Counted from the first letter of the stretch, positions 33,913 through 42,588 are shown. The stretch is 64,000 bases of DNA from Roseateles_B sp041906185 (GCA_041906185.1 JAYRJQ010000002.1:220633-284632); one strand, 5' to 3'. The notes: generated by a model not told the origin, from the letters alone. Made by a program: numbers and translations.

Positions 33913-34803
33913 TCAGGTGTTGACGGCCTGGCGGCTGCGCCACCAGCCCTCGGCACTGTAGACCGCCAGCGCGGCCCAGATCAGCCCGAAGCCCAGCACA
34001 CGGGCGGCGGAGAAGGGCTCGTGGTACAGCCACACGCCCAGCATGAACTGGATGCTGGGCGAGATGTACTGCAGCAGCCCCAGCGTGGCCATCGGGATGC
34101 GGCGGGCGCCGGCCGCGAACAGCAGCAGCGGCGCGGCCGTGAGCGGACCGGCCAGCAGCAGCAGGCCGATCAGGCCGGTGTCCCCGCTGCTCAGGGCGCC
34201 CTGGCCCTGCTGGCCCCACCACGCCAGGCCGATGAGGGCGGCGGGCGCGACGACGAGGCATTCCAGCACCAGCCCCTCGAGCGCGCCCAGGACCGCGATC
34301 TTGCGCAGCAGGCCGTAGACGCCGAAGCTGCCGGCGAGGATCAGCGCGACCCAGGGCAGGCGCCCGGTCTGCAGCGTCAGCCACAGCACGCCGGCCGCGG
34401 CGAGCCCCACCGCCGCCCACTGCGCCGGCCGCGGGCGCTCGTGCAGGAAGAAGTAGCCCAGCGCCACATTGACCAGCGGGTTGATGAAGTAGCCGAGGCT
34501 CGCGTCCAGCACGTGGTCGTGCTGCACGGCCCAGACATAGGTGAGCCAGTTCGCCGAGAGCAGCAGCGCCGAGGCCGTGAAGGTGGCCAGCACCTTGGGG
34601 CTGCGCAGCACCGGCCCGAGCCAGGCCCAGCGCCGCATCACGGTCAGCACCCCGACCATCAGCAGCAGGCACCAGACGATGCGGTGCGCCACCACCTCCA
34701 GCGAGGGCACACCGGCCAGGTGCTTGAAATAGAGAGGGAACAGGCCCCACAGGGCGTAGGCGAGGGCGGCGCTGAGGACGCCTTGGCGCAGGGATGCGGT
34801 CAT
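33913..34803 (-). CDS. rarD: RarD-type EamA family permease
   Basis: The 296-residue permease has about ten helices. Hallmarks of RarD are YALWGLFPLYFKHL near the start, VVAHRIVW, ANWLTYVWAV, ASLGYFINPL and LGLLQYISPSIQF. The transported compound is unknown. A 13-bp poly-G tract (poly-C on the coding strand) lies about 25 bp upstream of the ATG. Confidence 0.9.
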   Translation of the reverse strand: MTASLRQGVLSAALAYALWGLFPLYFKHLAGVPSLEVVAHRIVWCLLLMVGVLTVMRRWAWLGPVLRSPKVLATFTASALLLSANWLTYVWAVQHDHVLDASLGYFINPLVNVALGYFFLHERPRPAQWAAVGLAAAGVLWLTLQTGRLPWVALILAGSFGVYGLLRKIAVLGALEGLVLECLVVAPAALIGLAWWGQQGQGALSSGDTGLIGLLLLAGPLTAAPLLLFAAGARRIPMATLGLLQYISPSIQFMLGVWLYHEPFSAARVLGFGLIWAALAVYSAEGWWRSRQAVNT

Positions 34804-34827
34804 GGGAGCGGGTACTGCTTCTGGAAT

Positions 34828-34840
34828 GGGGGGGGGGGGG
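34828..34840. repeat. 13-bp poly-G tract upstream of rarD
   Basis: An uninterrupted run of 13 G residues. On the rarD coding strand it is a C-tract about 25-37 bp before the start codon, where promoter or ribosome-site spacing could be changed by slippage. A sequencing error is possible. Confidence 0.8.
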
Positions 34841-34985
34841 CCGCGGGCGGGCCCCGGGGCAGCGGCATTGTGGCCGGCCGGGCCGCGCTTGTCCCGCGCT
34901 GGGGCATTCCGGGCGTGCCGGTGCCCAAAGTCATGGCGGGTTATTCCGCTTCGGACGGCGGCGCCTTCCCGGCCTAATGCGGAGC

Positions 34986-35255
34986 ATGCCCCGCATCGTG
35001 TTCACGGCCCAGCTGCAGCGCTTCGTCGACGCGCCGGACTGCGACGTCACGGCGCTCGTGCTGCGCGAGGCGCTGGCGCAGGCCTTCGACGCCCATCCGC
35101 GCCTGCGTGGCTATGTGCTGGACGACCAGGGCCATCTGCGGGCGAACGTGGTGATTTACGTCGATGGCCGCGTGGTCCATGATCGCCAGCGGCTGGACCA
35201 GGCCCTGCAGCCCGCGTCCGTCGTGCATGTGCTGCAGGCCCTGTCCGGGGGCTGA
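34986..35255 (+). CDS. MoaD/ThiS-family ubiquitin-like protein
   Basis: The 89-residue beta-grasp protein ends in Gly-Gly (QALSGG), as sulfur carriers and ubiquitin-like modifiers do after maturation. The conserved pieces are NVVIYVDGR and HVLQAL. The gene is 36 bp upstream of the Asp-box repeat protein and in the same direction; neither moaE nor thiG/thiF is present. The pair suggests a dedicated role outside molybdopterin or thiamine synthesis, which is unproved. The start is uncertain: ATG at 34986, or at 34977. Confidence 0.78.
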   Translation: MPRIVFTAQLQRFVDAPDCDVTALVLREALAQAFDAHPRLRGYVLDDQGHLRANVVIYVDGRVVHDRQRLDQALQPASVVHVLQALSGG

Positions 35256-35291
35256 GCGCAGCGCCCGGGAATCCTCATCAAGGAGCCAAAC

Positions 35292-36380
35292 ATGAGCCTG
35301 CAAGCCTGGGTGGCCACCCGCAAGGGCCTGTTCGAACTGCAGCACGAGGGTGCGAAGGGCTGGCGCATCGCCGGCACGAGCTTCCTGGGCGACCCGGTGA
35401 GCATGCTGCTGCCGCGCGGTGCCGGCGCCTTCGGCGAGCGGATGCTGGCGGGGCTGAACCTGGGGCACTTCGGGGTCAAGGTGCAGGCGTCCGACGACGG
35501 GGGCAAGACCTGGCACGAGCTGCCGGCGCCGGTGTACCCGCCGCAGCCGGACGGCGCGGCTGGCCCGGCCTGGAAGCTGGTGCAGATCTGGTCCCTGGAG
35601 CGCGACGCCTCCCGCCTGTGGTGCGGCACCAATCCCGGCGGGCTTTTCCGCAGCGACGACGGCGGCGCGAGCTGGGCGCTGCAGCACGGTCTCTGGGACC
35701 GCCCGGAGCGGCTCGAGTGGTTCGGTGGCGGCTACGACAGCCCGGGCATCCATTCCATCTGCCCGCATCCACGGGTGCCGGACGAGCTGCTGCTGGGCAT
35801 CAGCTGCGGCGGCGTCTGGCGCTCGGCCGACGCCGCGGCGGGCTGGGAGCTGCTCGGCGAGGGGCTGGTGGCTGACTACATGCCGCCCGAGCTGCAGGGC
35901 GTGCTGAACACGCAGGACCCGCACCGCATCGTGCGCTGCACCGCGCAGCCGGAGGTGCTCTGGTGCCAGCATCACTGCGGCATCTGGCGCAGCGCGGACA
36001 ACGGCCGCCACTGGCAGCGCCTGCACGGGCCGGCGTCGAGCTTCGGCTTCGCTGTGGCCGCGCACCCGGCCGATGCCGGCACCGCCTGGTTCGTGCCGGC
36101 CGTGAAGGATCAGTGCCGGGTGCCCGTCGATGGCGCCCTGTGCGTGCAACGCACCCGCGACGGCGGGCAGAGCTTCGAGGTGCTGCGCGACGGCCTGCCG
36201 CAGGCCGGCTGCTACGACCTGGTCTACCGCCACGGACTGGCCGTCGACGCCAGCGGGCAGCACCTGCTGATGGGCAGCACCACCGGCGGGCTCTGGGCCA
36301 GCGACGATGGCGGCGACCATTGGCAAGACCTGACCCTGCGACTGCCTCCCATCTACGCCGTGCGCTTCGAGGGCGGCTGA
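35292..36380 (+). CDS. Asp-box (BNR) / YVTN-like beta-propeller protein
   Basis: The 362-residue protein has five Asp-box motifs: SDDGGKTW, SDDGGASW, SADNGRHW, TRDGGQSF and SDDGGDHW, evenly spread as in sialidase-like or Vps10-like propellers. There is no signal peptide, so it should be cytoplasmic; sialidase catalytic residues are not evident. AAGGAG lies before the ATG. It forms a pair with the MoaD/ThiS-like gene. One copy of the dispersed 15-mer is in the last Asp-box (WQDLTL). Confidence 0.8.
   Translation: MSLQAWVATRKGLFELQHEGAKGWRIAGTSFLGDPVSMLLPRGAGAFGERMLAGLNLGHFGVKVQASDDGGKTWHELPAPVYPPQPDGAAGPAWKLVQIWSLERDASRLWCGTNPGGLFRSDDGGASWALQHGLWDRPERLEWFGGGYDSPGIHSICPHPRVPDELLLGISCGGVWRSADAAAGWELLGEGLVADYMPPELQGVLNTQDPHRIVRCTAQPEVLWCQHHCGIWRSADNGRHWQRLHGPASSFGFAVAAHPADAGTAWFVPAVKDQCRVPVDGALCVQRTRDGGQSFEVLRDGLPQAGCYDLVYRHGLAVDASGQHLLMGSTTGGLWASDDGGDHWQDLTLRLPPIYAVRFEGG
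36323..36337 (+). repeat. Copy 3 of recurrent 15-mer GCAAGACCTGACCCT
   Basis: Exact copy in the Asp-box protein gene, read CAA GAC CTG ACC CTG. Confidence 0.85.
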
Positions 36381-36414
36381 GCCCTGAACCGATCTTCCAC
36401 CTCCACCACTTCCG

Positions 36415-38364
36415 ATGATGTCCGTGAAGCGATTTGCCCCGATCTCCAGCGCCGTGGCGCTCCTGTGCCTCACCCAGCAGGCGCTGGCCCAGACACCGCC
36501 TGCGGCTCCGGCCACGCCGGCGCCCTACGACCTCAAGGCCCACTACACCAAGTACGAGTACAAGGTGCCCACGCGCGACGGCAAGAAGCTGTTCACCGTG
36601 GTCTACGTGCCCAAGGAAGTCGAGGCCTCGGGGAAGCGCTATCCCTTCCTGATGACGCGCACACCCTACAGCTGCGGGCCCTACGGCGTGGACCGCTACG
36701 GCAGCCGCTTCTCGCCGTCCGAGGACTTCCTGAAGGCCGGCTACATCTTCGTGTGCCAGGACGTGCGGGGGCGCTACATGTCGGAGGGCGTCTACCAGGA
36801 GATGGCGCCGATCAAGCCGAACAAGGGCCCGAAGGACGCCGACGCCAGCACCGACATGCACGACACGGTGCAGTGGCTGCTGGACCACGTGAAGGGCCAT
36901 AACGGCAAGCTGGGCCTGTGGGGCATCTCCTACCCGGGCTTCTACACCTCGGCGGGCGTCATCGACTCGCACCCCGCGATCAAGGCCGCCTCGCCGCAGG
37001 CGCCCATCGCGGACTACTTCCAGCGCGATGACGGCTACCACGGCGGTGCCGTCATGCTGGCCCACAACTACGGCTTCCTCACGGCCTTCAAGCCGCAGGA
37101 CAACCCGACGGTGGAGCCCAAGCGCTGGACGACCTTCGACTACAACAGCAAGGACGCCTACGACTACTTCCTGAAGCTGGGCAACCTGGACAGCATCGCG
37201 AAATCCATCGGGAAGGAGCGCAACCCCTACTTCGACGAGCTGATCGAGAACGACCGCTACAACGACTACTGGAAGGCGCGCTCGGTCGGGCCGCACCTGA
37301 AGAACATCAAGGCGGCCGTGCTGACGGTGGGCGGCTGGTTCGATGCCGAGGACCTCTCCGGCGCGCTGGCCACCTACCAGTTCATCGAGAAGCAGAACCC
37401 CGGCATCAGCAACGCGCTGGTGATGGGGCCGTGGATCCATGGTGGCTGGGTGCGCACGGTGGGCAAGAGCCTGGGCGCTGTCGACTTCGGCAGCAAGACG
37501 AGCGAGTACTTCCAGAAGCAGATCCTGCTGCCCTTCTTCGAGCAGCACCTGCGCGGCGGGGCCGACGCCAAGCTGCCGGAGGCGAGCATTTTCGAGACGG
37601 GCACCAACGTCTGGCGCCAGTACAGCGCCTGGCCGCCGGCGGAGGCGAAGGTGCGCAGCCTCTATCTGCAGGCGGGCGGGCGGCTGTCATGGACGGCGCC
37701 GGGCGCGGGCAAGGCGGAGTTCGACAGCTATGTGAGCGATCCCAACAAGCCGGTGCCCTTCATCGGCTACGCCTCGCTGGGCATGCCGCAGGAATACATG
37801 GTGGCGGACCAGCGCTTTGCGTCCACGCGGCCCGATGTGCTGGTCTACCAGACCGAGGTGCTGGAGGACGACGTGACGGTGGCGGGGCCGGTGAGCCCGC
37901 GGCTCTTCGTGTCCACCACGGGGACGGACGCGGACTGGGTGGTGAAGCTGATCGACGTCTATCCGGCGGACGCGGGTGATGAGACGCCGCGCAACCGGGA
38001 GCAGATTTCCGACGTGCCCCCGCCGCCGGGCTTTCAGCTGGGGGGCTACCAGCAGCTGGTGCGGGGTGACCCGCTGCGAGGCCGCTTCCGCAAGAGCTTC
38101 GAGAAGCCCGAGGCGATGGTGCCGGGGCAGGTGGAGGAGATCCGCTTCGACATCCCGGACGTGGCGCACACCTTCCGCCGCGGGCACCGCATCATGGTGC
38201 AGATCCAGAGCTCGTGGTTCCCGCTGATCGACCGCAACCCGCAGAGCTTCGTGCAGATCCGCAGCGCGAAGCCGGAAGACTTCAAGGCGGCGACGCAGAA
38301 GGTCTTCCACTGGAAGGAGCAGCCGTCGGCGGTGCAGCTGCGGGTGATCGAGGGCGGGCGCTGA
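36415..38364 (+). CDS. Secreted CocE/NonD family hydrolase
   Basis: The 649-residue alpha/beta hydrolase belongs to the X-Pro dipeptidyl-peptidase (S15)/cocaine-esterase family. A signal peptide is clear (MMSVKRF, hydrophobic 11-22, cleavage after ALA at 23-25). The nucleophile is Ser172 in GISYPG. GWFDAED and GPWIHGG supply the usual Asp and His. A C-terminal jelly-roll domain follows (PRLFVSTTGTDADWVVKL). It likely cleaves amides or esters, such as Pro-peptides or beta-lactam acids, in the periplasm. The substrate is unknown. Confidence 0.9.
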   Translation: MMSVKRFAPISSAVALLCLTQQALAQTPPAAPATPAPYDLKAHYTKYEYKVPTRDGKKLFTVVYVPKEVEASGKRYPFLMTRTPYSCGPYGVDRYGSRFSPSEDFLKAGYIFVCQDVRGRYMSEGVYQEMAPIKPNKGPKDADASTDMHDTVQWLLDHVKGHNGKLGLWGISYPGFYTSAGVIDSHPAIKAASPQAPIADYFQRDDGYHGGAVMLAHNYGFLTAFKPQDNPTVEPKRWTTFDYNSKDAYDYFLKLGNLDSIAKSIGKERNPYFDELIENDRYNDYWKARSVGPHLKNIKAAVLTVGGWFDAEDLSGALATYQFIEKQNPGISNALVMGPWIHGGWVRTVGKSLGAVDFGSKTSEYFQKQILLPFFEQHLRGGADAKLPEASIFETGTNVWRQYSAWPPAEAKVRSLYLQAGGRLSWTAPGAGKAEFDSYVSDPNKPVPFIGYASLGMPQEYMVADQRFASTRPDVLVYQTEVLEDDVTVAGPVSPRLFVSTTGTDADWVVKLIDVYPADAGDETPRNREQISDVPPPPGFQLGGYQQLVRGDPLRGRFRKSFEKPEAMVPGQVEEIRFDIPDVAHTFRRGHRIMVQIQSSWFPLIDRNPQSFVQIRSAKPEDFKAATQKVFHWKEQPSAVQLRVIEGGR

Positions 38365-38402
38365 ACGACCGAGCGACCGAACGACTGAACGACCGAGCGA
38401 TC
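38363..38402. repeat. Five 8-bp tandem repeats at the hydrolase stop codon
   Basis: GAACGACC, GAGCGACC, GAACGACT, GAACGACC and GAGCGATC follow head to tail. The array starts inside the TGA of the CocE-type gene and ends next to its terminator. Confidence 0.85.
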
Positions 38403-38406
38403 ATCG

Positions 38407-38431
38407 AAGGGCGCCCACGTGGCGCCCTTTT
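38407..38431. terminator. Terminator between the CocE-type gene and truC
   Basis: A 9-bp stem AAGGGCGCC / GGCGCCCTT with the loop CACGT, then TT on the plus strand. It could serve both converging genes. Confidence 0.78.
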
Positions 38432-38463
38432 CGTTGCCGCGGGCGGTTCACCAGCCGCCGGGG

Positions 38464-39258
38464 TCAACGGCGATGGGTCAGGGCGTCCCGCATCGGCTCG
38501 GCATCCGCATGCCAGTGCCATTCGCCTCGCTGCAGCAGGTCGGCCCACTCCAGCCCCGGCGGTGCCTGGAGCGTGAGGAGTTCTCCGGTCTGCGGATGCC
38601 GCAACTCCAGAGTCCACGCGTGCAGCCACAAGCGCTGCAAGCCCAGGAACTCGGCCACCGCGCGGTTGTGCGCGCCCTTGCCGTGCGTGGCATCCCCCAC
38701 CAGCGGATGGGCGATGTGCTTGAGGTGGCGGCGGATCTGGTGGCGGCGGCCGCTGTGGGGCGCGGCCTCCACGAGGGCATAGCGGCTCTCGGGGAAGCGG
38801 CCATCCGCGCTGAAGGGCCAGGCCACGCGGGCGAGGCAGCGGTAGTCGGTGCGCGCGTCGAGCAAGACCTGACCCTGCGACGGGCGCTCCGGGTCGCGGG
38901 CCAGCGGGTGCTCGATGACGCCGGCCTCTTCCGGCCAGCCGCGCACCAGCGCCAGGTAGCGCTTGCGCGGCTCGCCCTGCTCGAAGGCCTGGCCGAGGCG
39001 CGAGGCGGTGTCGGCGTCCAGCGCGAACACGAGCAGGCCGGACGTGCCCTTGTCCAGGCGGTGCGCCGGCCAGACGGGGCGGCCGAGCTGGTCCCGCAGC
39101 ATCTGCAGGGCGAAGCGCTCCTCGTGGGCATCGAGCGCGGTGCGGTGCACGAGCAGCCCGGCGGGCTTGTCGATGACGGCGAGGTGCTCGTCCAGATGCA
39201 GCAGCGGCAGTGGGGGCGCCGGTGCCGGAGCCTCCGAGGCGGGGGACGGCTCGCTCAA
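38464..39258 (-). CDS. truC: tRNA pseudouridine(65) synthase TruC
   Basis: The 264-residue RluA-family enzyme has the catalytic Asp in AHRLDKGTSG, preceded by VIDKPAGLLVHR and followed by SGRRHQIRRHL and LQRLWLHAWTL. Length and the motifs GLLVHR and LVRGW fit TruC, which modifies U65 of tRNAs, better than the rRNA synthases. The TTG at 39258 overlaps the ychJ stop (TTGA) with GGGGA upstream; an ATG at 39285 inside ychJ is the alternative. One copy of the dispersed 15-mer is read GQVLL. Confidence 0.85.
   Translation of the reverse strand: MSEPSPASEAPAPAPPLPLLHLDEHLAVIDKPAGLLVHRTALDAHEERFALQMLRDQLGRPVWPAHRLDKGTSGLLVFALDADTASRLGQAFEQGEPRKRYLALVRGWPEEAGVIEHPLARDPERPSQGQVLLDARTDYRCLARVAWPFSADGRFPESRYALVEAAPHSGRRHQIRRHLKHIAHPLVGDATHGKGAHNRAVAEFLGLQRLWLHAWTLELRHPQTGELLTLQAPPGLEWADLLQRGEWHWHADAEPMRDALTHRR
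38862..38876 (+). repeat. Copy 4 of recurrent 15-mer GCAAGACCTGACCCT
   Basis: Exact copy in truC. On the coding strand it is read GGT CAG GTC TTG (Gly-Gln-Val-Leu), the same frame as copy 1 but in an unrelated protein. Confidence 0.85.
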
Positions 39259-39671
39259 CGCAGGTCCCCGTCGAGGTAGTGCCATTGCCCGTCGACCCGC
39301 ACGAAGCGGCTGGTCTCGTGCAGGCGGAAGGCGCGGCCGCCCAGCTTGGAGCGGGCGACGAACTCGACCGTGGCGTGGTCCGCGTCCTGCTGCGCACGGG
39401 ACTTGATCTGCAGGCCGAGCCACTTCAGCCCGGCCTCGTTGGCCTCCAGCGTGGTGGGGCGGGTGTCGGGGTGCCAGGTGGCGCGCAGGTAGTCCAGCCG
39501 ATCGAGCGTGAAGGCGCTGTAGCGCGAGCGCATGAGGGCCTCGGCATCCGGTGCGTCCCAGCGGCCCGTCGTGGCGAAGCGCTGGTGCAGCGCGCCGCAG
39601 CAGGCGGCGTAGGGCAGGGGCCTGGACCGCGCATCCAGGCGGCCGCAGGGGCAGGGGGCGGTATCGAGCAT
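39255..39671 (-). CDS. ychJ: YchJ family protein
   Basis: The 138-residue protein has an N-terminal metal-binding CPCG...CCG pattern (PCPCG near 7-10, YAACCG near 21-26) and an NTF2-like domain with RSRYSAFTLDRLDYLRATWH and VEFVA, ending HYLDGD. Its function is unknown; the family is widespread in Gram-negatives. It overlaps truC downstream by 4 nt. The ATG is at 39671. Confidence 0.88.
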   Translation of the reverse strand: MLDTAPCPCGRLDARSRPLPYAACCGALHQRFATTGRWDAPDAEALMRSRYSAFTLDRLDYLRATWHPDTRPTTLEANEAGLKWLGLQIKSRAQQDADHATVEFVARSKLGGRAFRLHETSRFVRVDGQWHYLDGDLR

Positions 39672-39726
39672 GGCGGCATCATGCCAGCTGACAGGACCGG
39701 GCCGCCGGCCTCTCTAAAATGCGCGG

Positions 39727-42246
39727 ATGACCGCCCACCCCCACGACGCCCCCGGCCCCGATTCCCTCGACGATCTCTTCGGCGACGCCCCCGCGCCGCG
39801 GCCGTCCTTTGGTGCGGCGGGGCGCGGCGAGGCCCAGAACGGCCTGCTCAAGGGCCTGAACGACGAGCAGCTGGCCGCCGTGACCCTGGGGCAGGAACCC
39901 GCGCTGATCCTCGCCGGCGCCGGCTCGGGCAAGACCCGCGTGCTGACCACCCGCATCGCCTGGCTGCTGAACCAGGGCCTCGCGACGCCCGGCGGCATCA
40001 TGGCCGTGACCTTCACCAACAAGGCCTCGAAGGAGATGCTCACGCGGCTCTCGGCCATGCTGCCCTACAACGTGCGGGGCATGTGGATCGGCACCTTCCA
40101 CGGCCTGTGCAACCGCTTCCTGCGCGCGCACTGGAAGCTGGCGGGCCTGCCGCAGGGCTTCCAGATCCTCGACGCCTCGGACACCGTCTCGGCCGTCAAG
40201 CGCGTGATCAAGGCGATGAACCTCGATGAGGAGCGCTTCGTGCCCAAGCAGGTCAGCTGGTTCATCGCCGGCGCTAAGGAGGACGGCCTGCGCCCCAAGG
40301 ACATCGACCTGCGCGACGAGCAGACGCGCAAGCTCGCCGAGATCTACCAGGCCTACGAGGACCAGTGCAAGCGCGAGGGCGTGGTCGACTTCGCCGAGCT
40401 CATGCTGCGCGCCTACGAGCTGCTGCGCGACAACGCCGCCCTGCGCGAGCACTACCAGCACCGCTTCCAGTACCTGCTGGTGGACGAGTTCCAGGACACC
40501 AACAAGCTGCAGTACGCCTGGCTGAAGATGTTCGCGCCGCCGGGGCGCGGCCAGGGCGTGTTCGCGGTGGGCGACGACGACCAGAGCATCTACGCCTTCC
40601 GAGGCGCCCGCGTGGGCAATATGAGCGACTTCGAGCGCGAGTACCGCGTGCGCCGGGTGGTCAAGCTGGAGCAGAACTACCGCAGCTACGGCCACATCCT
40701 CGATGCCGCCAACGAACTGATCAGCCGCAACAGCCACCGCCTGGGCAAGAACCTGCGCACCGACATGGGCCCGGGCGAGCCCGTGCGCGTGAACGAGGCG
40801 GCCAGCGACTTCAACGAGGCCCAATGGCTGCTGGAGGAGGCGCAGGCGCTGCACCGGCAGGGCCTGGCGCGCTCGGAGATCGCCATCCTGTACCGCAGCA
40901 ATGCGCAGTCGCGGGTGATCGAGTCGGCGCTGTTCAACGCCGGCGTTCCCTATCGCGTGTACGGCGGCCTGCGCTTCTTCGAGCGGGCCGAAGTGAAGCA
41001 CGCGCTGGCCTATCTGCGCCTGATCGAGAACGCCAACGACGACACCAGCTTCCTGCGCGTGGTGAACTTCCCGGCCCGCGGCATCGGCGCGCGCACGCTG
41101 GAGCTGCTGCAGGACGCCGCGCGCCAGAGCGGCCGCAGCCTCTACCAGAGCGTGGCCGCGGTGCCCGGCAAGGGCGGCAGCAACCTCGCCGCCTTCGTGA
41201 ACCTGGTCGAGTCCATGCGCAACCTGACGCAAGGCCTGACCCTGCGCGAGATCATCGAGCAGATGCTGGCCACCTCGGGCCTCGCGGACTTCTACCGCAC
41301 CGACAAAGATGGCGCCGAGCGGCTGGAGAACCTGGACGAACTCGTGAACGCCGCCGAGGCCTTCGTGACGCAGGAAGGTTTCGGCAAGGACGCCGTGGCG
41401 CTGCCGGTCGACGAACTGGGGGGCTTCACGCCGGGCCAGATCGCGGCCGGCAACCCGCCCGCCGTGGCCGCCGTCACCCTCACGCCGGACGCCGAGACGG
41501 GCGAGATCGTCTCGCCGCTGGCGGCCTTCCTGACGCATGCCTCGCTGGAGGCGGGCGACAACCAGGCGCAGGCCGGGCAGGACGCCATCCAGCTCATGAC
41601 CGTGCACTCGGCCAAGGGCCTGGAGTTCGACGCCGTCTTCATCACGGGCCTGGAAGAGGGCCTGTTCCCGCACGAGAACTCGCTGTCCGACGGCGACGGG
41701 CTGGAGGAGGAGCGCCGGCTGATGTACGTGGCCATCACGCGCGCCCGCCAGCGCCTCTACCTGAGCTTCAGCCAGACGCGCATGCTGCACGGTCAGACGC
41801 GTTACAACGTCAAGAGCCGTTTCCTGGACGAGCTGCCCGAGGCCTCGCTGAAGTGGCTCACGCCGCGCAACCAGGGCTTCGGCTCGGGCTTCGCGAAGGA
41901 GTACCAGCAGGCCTGGGAGCGGGGCTCCGGGCTCAAGTCCATGGTGGGAGCCGGCCGCGTCGAGCGCCAGGCGCCGGCGTGGCAGCAGGAACGCGAGGGC
42001 AAGGACGCCCCGTCCTTCGGCGGCGCTCCTGTGCCCAAGACCATGAAGCAGGCCGCGGCCGCGAAGGTGGGGGACGAGCACGGCGGCCTGCGCGTGGGCA
42101 AGCCGGTCTTCCACAACAAGTTCGGCGAGGGCGTGCTGCTGACGCTCGAGGGCAGCGGCCCGGACGCGCGGGCGCAGGTCAACTTCGGCCGCCATGGCAC
42201 CAAGTGGCTGGCGCTGTCGGTGGCGAAGCTGACGCCGATCGACTGA
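39727..42246 (+). CDS. uvrD: UvrD/PcrA-type superfamily 1 DNA helicase
   Basis: The 839-residue 3'-5' helicase has Walker A GAGSGKT (64-70), TFTNKA (motif Ia), GTFHG, DEFQDTN (motif II), GDDDQSIYAFRGA (motif III), EQNYRS (motif IV), TVHSAKGLEFD (motif V) and YVAITRARQRLYL (motif VI). The C-terminal tail ends in the Tudor-like RVGKPVFHNKFGEGVLL used for RNA-polymerase or partner contacts. It acts in excision and mismatch repair. A one-mismatch copy of the dispersed 15-mer lies at 41229-41243. Confidence 0.93.
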   Translation: MTAHPHDAPGPDSLDDLFGDAPAPRPSFGAAGRGEAQNGLLKGLNDEQLAAVTLGQEPALILAGAGSGKTRVLTTRIAWLLNQGLATPGGIMAVTFTNKASKEMLTRLSAMLPYNVRGMWIGTFHGLCNRFLRAHWKLAGLPQGFQILDASDTVSAVKRVIKAMNLDEERFVPKQVSWFIAGAKEDGLRPKDIDLRDEQTRKLAEIYQAYEDQCKREGVVDFAELMLRAYELLRDNAALREHYQHRFQYLLVDEFQDTNKLQYAWLKMFAPPGRGQGVFAVGDDDQSIYAFRGARVGNMSDFEREYRVRRVVKLEQNYRSYGHILDAANELISRNSHRLGKNLRTDMGPGEPVRVNEAASDFNEAQWLLEEAQALHRQGLARSEIAILYRSNAQSRVIESALFNAGVPYRVYGGLRFFERAEVKHALAYLRLIENANDDTSFLRVVNFPARGIGARTLELLQDAARQSGRSLYQSVAAVPGKGGSNLAAFVNLVESMRNLTQGLTLREIIEQMLATSGLADFYRTDKDGAERLENLDELVNAAEAFVTQEGFGKDAVALPVDELGGFTPGQIAAGNPPAVAAVTLTPDAETGEIVSPLAAFLTHASLEAGDNQAQAGQDAIQLMTVHSAKGLEFDAVFITGLEEGLFPHENSLSDGDGLEEERRLMYVAITRARQRLYLSFSQTRMLHGQTRYNVKSRFLDELPEASLKWLTPRNQGFGSGFAKEYQQAWERGSGLKSMVGAGRVERQAPAWQQEREGKDAPSFGGAPVPKTMKQAAAAKVGDEHGGLRVGKPVFHNKFGEGVLLTLEGSGPDARAQVNFGRHGTKWLALSVAKLTPID

Positions 42247-42277
42247 CGGACCTACGTCGCACGGCTCAGAGGTGCCC

Positions 42278-42517
42278 CACGGCAGCGACCCCGACCGCCG
42301 CTGGGCGCCTTGTGTGGTGCCGAGGAGCGCAGCGGTCCGGAGCAGCGCGCGCCAGCGCGCATCGTTGTCTGACTGGGCGTGTCTGTTCGAGCGCAATGAG
42401 CGCAGCGAATGGAGCGAGTTACGCGCCCGCTCCGGGCCGCGAGCCCCGCAGGGGAGCCGGCCCGCCCGGGCCGGCCGTCGCACACTGCGCCCAGCGGCGG
42501 TCGGGGTCGCTGCCGTG
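42278..42517. repeat. 31-bp perfect inverted repeat flanking 178 bp
   Basis: The left arm (42278-42308) begins CACGGCAGCGACCCCGACC and ends GGGCGC. The right arm (42487-42517) is its exact reverse complement. No transposase reading frame lies inside. It may be a non-autonomous element, a large cruciform, or a duplicated regulatory block. Confidence 0.85.
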
Positions 42518-42544
42518 CCCGCTCCACCCTCCGCAGAAAGATGA

Positions 42545-42566
42545 ATGGCCGGGTCACCCCGGCCAT
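42545..42566. terminator. Stem-loop downstream of the POT transporter
   Basis: ATGGCCGGG, TCAC, CCCGGCCAT: a perfect 9-bp stem. On the minus strand it is followed by TCATCTTTC, only weakly T-rich. Confidence 0.55.
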
Positions 42567-42588
42567 GTCCTCTCAAGCGAGCAAGCGA

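Larger units (their letters stand above)
42247..42588. other. Intergenic region with long inverted repeat, uvrD / POT transporter
   Basis: 342 bp without a gene. It holds a 31-bp exact inverted repeat (42278-42308 and 42487-42517) flanking 178 bp that contain smaller GC-rich hairpins, and then the stem-loop at 42545-42566. Confidence 0.8.

Noticed and set aside
39679..42576. 965-codon minus-strand open frame opposite uvrD
   Set aside because: It mirrors the codon bias of the helicase gene. The translation is His/Gln/Arg-rich with no family motif.
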